The position numbers and the translations under genes are program-made. From Microcaldota archaeon (GTDB lineage Archaea > Micrarchaeota > Micrarchaeia > Micrarchaeales > Micrarchaeaceae), in contig JASHRG010000020.1 in assembly GCA_030037495.1 (NCBI GenBank), forward strand, positions 1 to 49,145: a stretch of 49,145 nt of DNA, read 5' to 3'. This document shows positions 14,744-21,849 of this stretch, in pieces (within the stretch, counting starts at the first letter, position 1; every line of letters starts with the position of its first letter). The notes beneath the pieces are model-generated. The model was not told the DNA's origin and searched no databases. It was given only the letters and a program-made list of their open reading frames with translations.

Positions 14744-15175
14744 TCATGCTGACTTGAACAGCTCCTTGACGATCTCCTTGCTCGCCGCCTTCTGCGGCAT
14801 AACTATGTAGTCAGCACCAGCCTCTACAAGCTTTTCCCTTACGAAATCATCGTTTGCCCTCGTGGCAATGAAAATATTCTTGTTCATGTCCCTTGCTGTC
14901 AGAACGCAGAAAAGGTTCTTTGCGTCGTTGTCCATGGCTATTGCTATGGCCTTTGCATTTTCTATTCCAGAATCGCGCAGGGTCTTTGAAAGCGTGGCGT
15001 CGCCGTTGAGCGCCTTGTGGCCCAGCTCCTTGGCCTTCTCCACCACCTCTGCGTCGTTGTCTATTATGACAAACTGGGCCCCTTTCTCAACCAGGATGTC
15101 AACTACCTTCTGGCCAACAGCGCCAAACCCACACACTACAACATGTCCCTTCAAGCCCGGGAACTTGCTTGCCAT
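14744..15175 (-). CDS. Soluble RCK/TrkA-N domain protein
   Basis: This 143-residue stand-alone RCK N domain has an intact dinucleotide loop, GFGAVG at 16-21. The strand-2 acidic residues (FVIIDNDAEVV) that bind the ribose of NAD(H) or an adenine nucleotide are present. Such proteins gate K+ channels or Trk-type transporters. It heads the operon with the two membrane RCK proteins and has a TATA-like CTATTTTATAGATT upstream. Because it alone keeps the ligand motif, it may be the sensor of a mixed RCK ring. Confidence 0.85.
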   Translation of the reverse strand: MASKFPGLKGHVVVCGFGAVGQKVVDILVEKGAQFVIIDNDAEVVEKAKELGHKALNGDATLSKTLRDSGIENAKAIAIAMDNDAKNLFCVLTARDMNKNIFIATRANDDFVREKLVEAGADYIVMPQKAASKEIVKELFKSA

Positions 15176-15225
15176 AAAATCATTCAGAATTGAGCATTAA
15201 TCTATAAAATAGTTGGGTTTTCAGA

Positions 15226-16620
15226 TCAGGGGAGCCACTGCCTAAGAAGCGCCTCTGAGCTTGGCGCCGGTATCGTAACCGGCATTGTGTTCCAGTGGTA
15301 GGTTACAAGATTTCCACTGCCCCCGGGGTCGCCATTTGACCCGCATGCCTGGTTGCCACCTCCTCCTCCAGAGCCTCCATATGAGTTGGAATACGAGCCG
15401 CCTCCAGCTCCGCCTGTGACGCCAGCGCCTCCTCCCCCTGCTCCGGTAAGGTAGTTGACAATGCCGCCTGTGTACCAGGATTTTATCCCGACGCTGTTCG
15501 CTATCGGGGGTGTGGGCGTTCCACCGCTTACCCCAGAAGCATCAGTGACTGCGCAGGAACCGGCGCCGCCAGCAACAAGCGTATTTCCTCCGTTTCCTCC
15601 GCAGGTTGCCTTGTTGTTGACACAGACATTGATTCCCGTGCCTCCTCCGCCTCCAGAATAGGAGTAGTTGCCAGCAGTGTAGTATGAACCATAAGCAAAC
15701 ACCAGGGTGCCGCCCCCGCCTCCCCCTGCTCCTGCCCTGCCGCTGCCTGCTAGCGATGCGCCTGTGCCGCCAACCGCGTATACCGTGCCTGGGGAAAGGA
15801 AGCCTGCCTGCATGTATATTCCATAAGCTCCACTCCCGCCTCCTGCGCTGCCTCCCTTAGCAACGTTACCTGTAAACACCATGCCATTGTTGATTATTGC
15901 ACCCCACGCCAGCAGGCTGTATCCATTTGTGCTGAGCGTCACGCCAGGATTTACAGTGATGCTCAGGGCCGTAATATTGCTTGTAAGCAGCGTGTTCTGG
16001 GTGTAGCACACGGGTGTATTTGTATTTGAGAAGCTCGATGGATTGAGCTGGCAGGTAGGCGCGCCAAGCGCAAGCTCTGGCTCAATCTCAGTGTGCCCGC
16101 TGTAGCTGCCAAGCAGGGTCTGCTGTCCTCCAGCGCATGCGCTTGAAACAAGATAGTTGGCGCTCAGGCCGCAGTTTTTGACTGTTAGGTAAACCGTACC
16201 GGAAACGAATTCCCCCTGATAGAGGTTTGAGTTTGATGGAAGCACGATCCCGCAGTACATTGACCCTCCAGGCGGAGTATACGTGGATATCGAAAGCTGC
16301 AACGGCCCGACACATGTACCCCCGGTATAGTTTGCCCCGTTTATATTAAGGGTAAATATCCCGTTTGCTAGCGCAGACGAGCCCTGATTTGTAGCCTCAA
16401 AATACAGGACACCGCTTCCTGTCGCAGACCCGAACAGCGCCGCAGAGAGGTCATCGCAGTACACCACCTGGTTGAAGGTGCAGGTATTTGGCACAGATGT
16501 CCTCGGTATGTACAGGAAGTAGTAGAGAAGCCCAGCCGCAACAGCGATTATTATCAGCGCAAAGCCATAAGTCACAAGATACTCCATGGAGGACTGCGCC
16601 AGCTTCTCCTTTCCTTGCAT
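15226..16620 (-). CDS. Glycine-rich pilin-like surface protein with class III signal peptide
   Basis: This 464-residue protein starts MQGKEKLAQSSMEYLVTYGF. The leader is a class III prepilin type: cleavage before QSSMEY, Glu at +5, then a hydrophobic helix to about 40. The middle is Asn/Ser/Thr-rich with scattered cysteines. The last 200 residues are strongly glycine-rich, with repeated blocks such as AGAGGGGGGTLVFAYG and GGAGGGSYSNSYGGSGGGGG. These resemble phage-tail or glycine-rich cell-surface domains. It is probably exported and membrane- or filament-attached. Its TATA box overlaps AATTTAAATTTAAG near 16640-16652, at the edge of the tRNA-Gln islet. Confidence 0.7.
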   Translation of the reverse strand: MQGKEKLAQSSMEYLVTYGFALIIIAVAAGLLYYFLYIPRTSVPNTCTFNQVVYCDDLSAALFGSATGSGVLYFEATNQGSSALANGIFTLNINGANYTGGTCVGPLQLSISTYTPPGGSMYCGIVLPSNSNLYQGEFVSGTVYLTVKNCGLSANYLVSSACAGGQQTLLGSYSGHTEIEPELALGAPTCQLNPSSFSNTNTPVCYTQNTLLTSNITALSITVNPGVTLSTNGYSLLAWGAIINNGMVFTGNVAKGGSAGGGSGAYGIYMQAGFLSPGTVYAVGGTGASLAGSGRAGAGGGGGGTLVFAYGSYYTAGNYSYSGGGGGTGINVCVNNKATCGGNGGNTLVAGGAGSCAVTDASGVSGGTPTPPIANSVGIKSWYTGGIVNYLTGAGGGGAGVTGGAGGGSYSNSYGGSGGGGGNQACGSNGDPGGSGNLVTYHWNTMPVTIPAPSSEALLRQWLP

Positions 16621-16657
16621 GCAATCGATGATAAAAGGAGACTTAAATTTAAATTAA

Positions 16658-16669
16658 TTAGCTCCAGCC
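16658..16669. repeat. 12-base copy of the tRNA-Gln 3' end (candidate distal attachment-like site)
   Basis: TTAGCTCCAGCC here is identical, in the same orientation, to 18125-18136, which covers the 3' end of tRNA-Gln (discriminator, acceptor strand and start of the T stem). The 1.48 kb between them contains vapBC and a multi-TM gene and is visibly more AT-rich than its flanks. No integrase is present. Confidence 0.4.
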
Positions 16670-16685
16670 TATATCTATATTGAAT

Positions 16686-16702
16686 TTCGGATTATAGGTA
16701 CT
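16686..16702. repeat. Direct repeat flanking vapBC, left copy
   Basis: TTCGGATTATAGGTACT is repeated with one inserted A at 17464-17481 (TTCGGATTATAAGGTACT). T-rich stretches ending in TTTATTTA follow both copies. The pair brackets exactly the vapB-vapC genes. The span 16670-16801 holds only these repeats, a second 12-base repeat (AAATTAATTAGC at 16651 and 16783) and AT-rich sequence; I see no gene. Confidence 0.45.
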
Positions 16703-16801
16703 ATTCTTTTATTTAATACTTATTTGCTAATGCGCCTTTTCTGATTTTATCCAGTTTAGTATCTTCTTACAGCTCTTACATAAAATTAATTAGCCACGCT
16801 A

Positions 16802-17179
16802 TTACACTATCTTTATTCGGTCATCTTTGATTCTACTATAACCCTTTCTATCTTGTGTAACTAGCAGCTCCCCATTAGAGAAAGCGATGCACATTATTAG
16901 CAGATCTGCCTCGCTCAAGCTTGACCCGGACGCCTTCATCTTCCTATGCAATTCTCCCGCCATCCACGCTGCTTTGATGTCCAAGTTGTACACCGTAATC
17001 TTTTCCAGAAAGGATAATAGCATGTCTTTATGCTCTTCTTCCAGGCCCTTAACTAGCTCATACCCAGTAATTGAAGTGATCGCTGCGCTCTCCAATCCAC
17101 TATACTTATCTATGACATCTCTTGCTTTTTGGGATCCATTTAAGAAATCTATGATTATATTCGTATCAAATATAGCCAT
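16802..17179 (-). CDS. vapC: PIN-domain toxin VapC
   Basis: This 125-residue PIN-domain RNase has acidic metal-binding residues at Asp5 (FDTNIIIDFL), Glu41 (GYELVKGL), Asp92 (SEADLLIMC) and Asp110 (VTQDRKGY), so the active site looks intact. VapC toxins cleave tRNA or rRNA and are held inactive by VapB. It starts four bases after the vapB stop, in the usual antitoxin-toxin order. The pair is flanked by short direct repeats. Confidence 0.92.
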   Translation of the reverse strand: MAIFDTNIIIDFLNGSQKARDVIDKYSGLESAAITSITGYELVKGLEEEHKDMLLSFLEKITVYNLDIKAAWMAGELHRKMKASGSSLSEADLLIMCIAFSNGELLVTQDRKGYSRIKDDRIKIV

Positions 17180-17183
17180 TTCA

Positions 17184-17399
17184 TTACCCCGTAAACATTG
17201 TTTTTCTCTCTTTTTTGAGTCTTGCTTTAAGCGCAGTTGCCTCTCTTTCTTTCATTTCAAGCGCTCCAAAGAAGTTCATAATGTCGCTCTTTTTTTTCTC
17301 AGTTAGCTCAAGTATTACAGTCGTGAAAGACTTTTCTCTACCTTTAAGTTTAGTAAGTCTTGAATATGCCTCTTCGGATACAGCTATCAATTTAGCCAT
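17184..17399 (-). CDS. vapB: Antitoxin VapB (DUF217 type)
   Basis: This 71-residue protein, MAKLIAVSEEAYSRLTKLKG and onwards, has a DNA-binding beta strand (KLIAVSE) and a helix. The acidic/hydrophobic tail (KSDIMNFFGALEMKERE) is expected to wrap around VapC. It is paralogous in pattern to the cut-off antitoxin at 1-194. The start at 17399 is favoured over the ATG at 17423 because an 11-base-arm inverted repeat and TATA-like sequence lie between them. Confidence 0.88.
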   Translation of the reverse strand: MAKLIAVSEEAYSRLTKLKGREKSFTTVILELTEKKKSDIMNFFGALEMKEREATALKARLKKERKTMFTG

Positions 17400-17423
17400 G
17401 TTTATATATATGTATATAAACAT
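17398..17423. promoter_or_regulatory. Inverted repeat overlapping the vapB start (candidate VapB operator)
   Basis: Arms ATGTTTATATA and TATATAAACAT are perfect 11-base complements around the spacer TATG. The repeat begins one base inside the start codon, exactly as at 193-218. A minus-strand TATA-like TTATTTATATG overlaps the distal arm. The decamer CTATCTCAAA also lies a little further upstream of both vapB genes (231 and 17447). Confidence 0.6.
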
Positions 17424-17463
17424 ATAAATAACTTTCGCCAGGCGACCTATCTCAAAGATGGAC

Positions 17464-17481
17464 TTCGGATTATAAGGTACT
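17464..17481. repeat. Direct repeat flanking vapBC, right copy
   Basis: TTCGGATTATAAGGTACT matches 16686-16702 with one extra A. It lies between the vapB promoter and the stop codon end of the multi-TM gene, so the repeat pair isolates vapBC from its neighbour. Confidence 0.45.
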
Positions 17482-18069
17482 TTTCATTGTTTTTTTATTT
17501 AGTTGCTTTCTTCTAACCAGAGCCATTGCAACAAATAAAGCATCTATAATAACAAGCGTGAGTGGAAACGTTATAGTGACAGCATTGACTGACTGGAGTG
17601 CAAATATAGATAATGAATAAGATACAACGGCAATCATGTAATTAGATGTTGTTTCCTCAAAAGGCTTCGAATATGCTTTCCTAAATGTTGGTATGAATCC
17701 AAGTACATCAACAGCAGCTGCAAGAACCACCGCAGTAAGTGGATTGCTTGTTATAATCCAAAGAGCTATACCAATTAACGCAAGAACAAGACTATAAACG
17801 TCAAGTCTAACTATCCCCTTTTCTCCTCTAAATAGCGACATGACAAATACTACAGAACACATTATAGTTCCGAATGCAATAAGCCAAGAGCCTGCTCCAG
17901 CATCTCTTGAAATCTGGGCAACGTATGTCACTCCTTGCAAAAGAGCCCAGATAAACCAAGTAAACGAATGTGGTTTTATTTTCTTTTGTAATATTGCTCC
18001 TATGTAAAGTATGAAGCCTAGGCTATCTATTATCGGTGCTATAATTCCTAGAATGATTTGATAATCAAT
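17470..18069 (-). CDS. Multi-TM membrane protein, PQ-loop/SWEET-like (tentative), no standard start codon
   Basis: The minus-strand frame is open from 18084 to 17470. It encodes about 199 residues with six to seven hydrophobic helices, including IIDSLGFILYIGAILQ, KPHSFTWFIWALLQGVTYVA and VDVLGFIPTFRKAYSKPFEE. The P-x-F-T-W-x-I-W and GFIP-x-x-(R/K) features resemble PQ-loop small transporters, but the match is weak. No ATG, GTG or TTG occurs before a TTG at 17940, which would cut away obviously membrane-like sequence. ATT (18069) or CTG (18072) after AGGTAATT are possible starts; otherwise the 5' end has been lost. It lies inside the tRNA-Gln islet. Confidence 0.5.
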   Translation of the reverse strand: MDYQIILGIIAPIIDSLGFILYIGAILQKKIKPHSFTWFIWALLQGVTYVAQISRDAGAGSWLIAFGTIMCSVVFVMSLFRGEKGIVRLDVYSLVLALIGIALWIITSNPLTAVVLAAAVDVLGFIPTFRKAYSKPFEETTSNYMIAVVSYSLSIFALQSVNAVTITFPLTLVIIDALFVAMALVRRKQLNKKTMKSTL

Positions 18070-18077
18070 CAGATAAT

Positions 18078-18091
18078 TACCTAATTAGGTA
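18078..18091. promoter_or_regulatory. 14-base perfect palindrome upstream of the multi-TM gene
   Basis: TACCTAATTAGGTA is a perfect palindrome just before the putative start of the gene ending at 17470. It overlaps a TATA-like TTATACC. The half-site ACCTAA / TTAGGT is also the core of the fic operator sites (TTAGGTAGACA), hinting at related regulators. Confidence 0.35.
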
Positions 18092-18124
18092 TAAGGCGAA
18101 GTTCAAACTTCATATTATAAGATT

Positions 18125-18136
18125 TTAGCTCCAGCC
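18125..18136. repeat. 12-base repeat at the tRNA-Gln 3' end (candidate proximal attachment-like site)
   Basis: TTAGCTCCAGCC overlaps the discriminator and acceptor end of tRNA-Gln and is repeated exactly at 16658-16669 in the same orientation. This is the typical geometry of an element inserted at a tRNA 3' end, although the repeat is short and no integrase gene is seen. Confidence 0.4.
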
Positions 18137-18198
18137 AGATTCGAACTGGCGTCCGCAGGTCCAGAGCCTGCTATCCTTGACCACTAGACGATGGAGCT
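18126..18198 (-). tRNA. tRNA-Gln (anticodon CTG)
   Basis: This is a 73-base cloverleaf on the minus strand. The acceptor is AGCTCCA/TGGAGCT with A73. The anticodon stem is GCAGG/CCTGC with loop CTCTGGA, and the T arm is GCCAG-TTCGAAT-CTGGC. The A1-U72 pair fits archaeal tRNA-Gln. It would be mischarged with Glu and amidated by GatDE, encoded at the right end of the window. CCA is not encoded. Its last bases are repeated at 16658-16669. Confidence 0.94.
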
Positions 18199-18249
18199 TT
18201 CTCACTATATTTGCAACAAACTGCTTTTATTAATTACCTAAATAAAAGT

Positions 18250-18984
18250 ATGCCTTTTATAGCTGCTTTGCAAAAACTGGTTATGCCAATGCGCGAAAAC
18301 ATAGTAACAAGCGACGAGATAAAGGAGATAATAAAGGCAGACATAGTGCTCATAATTGCCTTCTCGCTGACACTTGCAGGTGGCCTTGGCGAACTAGCCG
18401 CAAACCGGACAATGTTCCTGAATACCATCGTAATGGCGGCGCCAATTGCCGCGCTCGCTGTCACCCTCAGCTTCATACTGCATGAACTAATGCACAAGTT
18501 CGTTGCGCAGCACTATGGCGCGATTGCTGGCTTCAGGTCATCAACCATGGGCCTTGCAGTCACACTGATAACTGGCGCGTTTGGTTTCCTTCTTGGGATA
18601 CCTGGCGCCACTATGATATATGTGCACAGTTTCACAAGGAAAGAGAATGGCATAGTATCCCTTGCAGGGCCTCTTACAAACCTTGCGGTTTTTGTTGTGT
18701 TCCTTGCTCTTCTCATAGGCTTCAGTCCATCCCAAGGAAGCTATCTTTACAACGCGATATCATTTACAATATTCATTAGCCTGCTGCTTGCGTTCTTCAA
18801 CATGCTTCCTATAGCGCCGCTTGATGGAAGCAAGGTGCTTGAATGGAGCTTCCCTGTCTATGTTGTGACAATGGGCGCAATACTGATACTTATAGTTACG
18901 TTTGGAGTTCTGCCATGGTATGACATACTCTACCTTGTGATAATAGCGCTCATAATCTCAAGCTTCACAAGGCGCATGTTCTAA
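18250..18984 (+). CDS. Site-2 protease-like metalloprotease (peptidase M50)
   Basis: This 244-residue multi-pass membrane protein has the zinc motif HELMH (His78, Glu79, His82) in a helix and the third ligand in LPIAPLDGSKVL (Asp192). LAGPLTNLAVF matches the conserved G-P-x-x-N region. S2P enzymes cut substrates within the membrane. The start at 18250 is picked because upstream in-frame codons overlap the tRNA-Gln promoter; ATG 18283 is possible. It precedes the secretion genes on the same strand and may process one of the single-TM surface proteins, but that is only inference. Confidence 0.88.
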   Translation: MPFIAALQKLVMPMRENIVTSDEIKEIIKADIVLIIAFSLTLAGGLGELAANRTMFLNTIVMAAPIAALAVTLSFILHELMHKFVAQHYGAIAGFRSSTMGLAVTLITGAFGFLLGIPGATMIYVHSFTRKENGIVSLAGPLTNLAVFVVFLALLIGFSPSQGSYLYNAISFTIFISLLLAFFNMLPIAPLDGSKVLEWSFPVYVVTMGAILILIVTFGVLPWYDILYLVIIALIISSFTRRMF

Positions 18985-19053
18985 CAAAATTACCTCAGAA
19001 AAAGCCTCCATAGTTATTTAATCGTTTGTTTGCATTAGTTATATGTGTAGACC

Positions 19054-20310
19054 ATGCCGGGCAAACCCAGCGAGGCTAAGACGACCATAGACTCGCTAGC
19101 CGAACTCCTTAGAGCAAAGGGTAAGATGGAACTTGGCAAGATAGCGCAGGAGCTGGGCGTTACTCCAAGCATAGTTGAGAACTGGGCAAAGGTGCTTGAG
19201 CAGGGATCAATGGTAAAGATCACCTATGAAGTAGGGAAGATGTACGTAGAGCCAATAACGGTCTCAAAGGAACAGGAGACCGCGCTTGCTGCCACAGTAG
19301 ACGCGGAGAAGGTGAAGCTGGAGAACGACCTTGCGCTGCAGAGAAGCTCCCTTGACAAATACGCACAGAGGCTTGAGGGGATAAGCCAGTCGGTAACAGA
19401 TGCCACCGTGCTTTTCCGTGCCAAGTTCCCAGCTCTTGAGACCCAACTGGAGGGAATAAACAAGATATATGCTGCACTTGTTGCCGAGAACCAGCAGATA
19501 GACGCCATAAAGAAAAACGCGGAGAACACCTACGAAACAGTAAACAAGAGGATCAACACACTATTCAACAGGATAGAGGGCACAGATGCAGGCTCTATAC
19601 AAAAAGCAAAGGACGAGCTCCAGAAGGTGCAGGATATTTTCAGGAGGGCGGGCGAGCTGGAAAGCCAGCTGACTCTTTTGTCAAAGAGCAAGGACAAGGC
19701 CCTCGAAACTATAAAGAAGACGATAGAGGACCAGCTTAAATCGCTGACAAAGGACCTCGCAAAGGCGCAGCAGAGCATAGAGGCGCAGCTCAAGGGAGAC
19801 GAGGCGCAGATAAGGCAGAGCGTCAAGGTAATAAGGGAGCAGGCAAAGAGCCTTGACGAGATAGGCAAGCAGATAAACAGCTTCAAGCGTGACAAAGAAT
19901 CAGTGAAGAAGTCGCTCAATGACGCGCAGAACGCGTTCAACGACGAATACACAAAGGCGTCTACAAAGATGGACACTACAGGAAACGCGCTAAGGGAGCA
20001 GATAAGATCCATGCTAGAAGAGATTGCAAGGCTGAAATCAGACTTCGGGGAAGTGAGCAAGCTCTACGACGTGCTTCAAAGGACAAAGACAGATATAGAC
20101 TCATTGCAGAAGAAGATAGCCCAGCTGAAGCAGGAAGCCGACAAGATCGATGATGCAATAAGGGCGCTGCAAACAATGAAGGGTTCCACCGAGGCAAAGG
20201 CCAGGGCAACGCAGGCTGCTTCGGACAAGATGAAGGACTTCGGAGAAGGCGTAAGGAGCGTAGACACCGATACCGCAAACCTTGCAAAGGGCCTTGCCGG
20301 CGGAGACTAG
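19054..20310 (+). CDS. Winged-helix plus long coiled-coil protein at the head of the filament operon
   Basis: This 418-residue protein has a winged-helix-like N-terminal domain at residues 10-68 (LAELLRAKGKMELGKIAQELG, then IVENWAKVLEQGSMV). From about residue 75 to 395 it is almost entirely heptad-rich coiled coil with many Lys/Glu/Gln and no membrane segment. It begins a run of five tightly spaced plus-strand genes ending with the platform proteins, so it probably belongs to that machine. A scaffold comparable in shape to archaellum cytosolic-ring components is possible; a DNA-bound or chromosome-associated role is the alternative. The ATG follows a TATA-like TTATTTAATCG near 19015. Confidence 0.65.
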   Translation: MPGKPSEAKTTIDSLAELLRAKGKMELGKIAQELGVTPSIVENWAKVLEQGSMVKITYEVGKMYVEPITVSKEQETALAATVDAEKVKLENDLALQRSSLDKYAQRLEGISQSVTDATVLFRAKFPALETQLEGINKIYAALVAENQQIDAIKKNAENTYETVNKRINTLFNRIEGTDAGSIQKAKDELQKVQDIFRRAGELESQLTLLSKSKDKALETIKKTIEDQLKSLTKDLAKAQQSIEAQLKGDEAQIRQSVKVIREQAKSLDEIGKQINSFKRDKESVKKSLNDAQNAFNDEYTKASTKMDTTGNALREQIRSMLEEIARLKSDFGEVSKLYDVLQRTKTDIDSLQKKIAQLKQEADKIDDAIRALQTMKGSTEAKARATQAASDKMKDFGEGVRSVDTDTANLAKGLAGGD

Positions 20311-20327
20311 ATTAGAAGTGATGGATA

Positions 20328-21842
20328 ATGGCTGAAAAAGAGAACGGAACAGAGCAGCAGGGGACCATACTCTCACACTACGCGATAAACGCCAACGGAA
20401 TACCTGTTGATGTTGACATAAGGCAAACTGGTGAATTCGCCCCGCTATATGAGATAACCTACCAGGGAATAGGTGTGGCGACAAAGCTGCTGCTGCTCTC
20501 GCTCAGGAACGACCTGCTGGCGATGGTCCCAATAGACGTTGCAAAGATCCAGAACAAAGAGTATCTGGATGAGCTGACAAGGAGGGTTCTATCCGCAAGC
20601 CTGATCCTTATAGACAAGTACCTCCCAGGCACGAGCGAGCAGACGAAGTCCCTGCTATCAGCATACATGAGGAACCTAATGCTGGGCCTCGGAGACCTCG
20701 AAGCACCACTAGCAGATGAAAATCTCGAGGAGCTTGCCGTGAACGGGTCAAGGGAGCCGATCTGGGTCTTCCACAAGAAGGTCGGCTGGTGCAAGAGCAA
20801 CATAAAACTACCAGGTGAAGAGGTCATCTACGACATATCAGAGATGATAGGAAGGAGAGTAGGCAGGGAAATAAACAACCTGGCGCCGCTTATGGACGCG
20901 GAACTGGTTGATGGATCAAGGGTCAACGCAACGCTATACCCTATATCACAAGTAGGAAACACGATAACCATAAGAAAGTTCGAGAAAAACCCGTGGACCA
21001 TGCCTGCATTTGTGAAGAACGGGACGATAAGCCCGCAGATTGCAGGTCTGATATGGCTGTGCATACAGAACGAGGTGAGCCTGCTGATATCAGGAGGAAC
21101 CGCTTCTGGGAAAACCAGCTTCCTCAACTCATCAAGCATATTCTTCCCTGCAACAAGAAGGATAATATCAGTGGAGGAGACAAGGGAGCTTTCACTTCCA
21201 AGGTTCTTCCAGTGGGTCTCGATGATATCTAGGAGGCCAAACCCGGAGGGCAAGGGGGAGGTGACGCTATATGACCTCATGGTTAATGCGCTCAGGCAGA
21301 GGCCTGACATAATGCTCGTAGGGGAAGTGAGAACAGGAAAAGACGCAGAGACGCTGTTCGAGGCAATACACACGGGCCATGCAGTCTATGGAACCCTACA
21401 CGCGGATAACGCGCAGGACACTATTGTAAGAATGACAAACCCGCCAATCAACACCCCCAAAATAATGATCAATGCGATCGGAGGCATGGTCGTGATGTTC
21501 AGGCACAGGACCAGGGGGATAAGAAGGGCGCTAGAGTTTGCGGAGATAATGAGGACTGGCGACGCCAACACGCTCTACAGGTGGAGCATGAGGAACGATA
21601 CGTTCAACCAGGTGGGGGACATGCTGCGACTGCAGGAGGTAATAGGGCTTTATGGCGGCCTCAACCTCAAGGAGATAGAGGAGGACGTAGCCGAGAAGGC
21701 AAAGATACTGCTGTGGATGGCCAAGCACAACGTGACGATGGTGGACGATGCGGCGTTCGTCGTGTCGAACTACTACAAGAAAAAGGAGAAGGTGCTTGAG
21801 ATAGTCAAAAACGACGTTGAGTTCTCGCAGAATTTGTTTTGA
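20328..21842 (+). CDS. Type II/IV secretion system ATPase (TadA/FlaI/PilB-like)
   Basis: This 504-residue cytoplasmic hexameric ATPase drives assembly of a type IV filament. Walker A GGTASGKT is at 256-263 and the Asp-box-like SVEETREL at 281-288. Walker B is in RPDIMLVGEVR at 325-335, and the His box is TLHAD at 356-360. The N-terminal domain (residues 1-150) includes LGLGDLEAPLADENLEEL, typical of the GspE/TadA family. The start has GTGAT upstream. Eighteen bases separate it from the coiled-coil gene and seven from the next gene. Confidence 0.93.
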   Translation: MAEKENGTEQQGTILSHYAINANGIPVDVDIRQTGEFAPLYEITYQGIGVATKLLLLSLRNDLLAMVPIDVAKIQNKEYLDELTRRVLSASLILIDKYLPGTSEQTKSLLSAYMRNLMLGLGDLEAPLADENLEELAVNGSREPIWVFHKKVGWCKSNIKLPGEEVIYDISEMIGRRVGREINNLAPLMDAELVDGSRVNATLYPISQVGNTITIRKFEKNPWTMPAFVKNGTISPQIAGLIWLCIQNEVSLLISGGTASGKTSFLNSSSIFFPATRRIISVEETRELSLPRFFQWVSMISRRPNPEGKGEVTLYDLMVNALRQRPDIMLVGEVRTGKDAETLFEAIHTGHAVYGTLHADNAQDTIVRMTNPPINTPKIMINAIGGMVVMFRHRTRGIRRALEFAEIMRTGDANTLYRWSMRNDTFNQVGDMLRLQEVIGLYGGLNLKEIEEDVAEKAKILLWMAKHNVTMVDDAAFVVSNYYKKKEKVLEIVKNDVEFSQNLF

Positions 21843-21849
21843 TGAGTGA

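Noticed and set aside
15300-15850. GC-rich Gly-codon clusters as DNA repeats or a CRISPR-like array
   Set aside because: The periodicity comes from glycine codons in a continuous coding frame; repeat units are irregular and there are no spacers.
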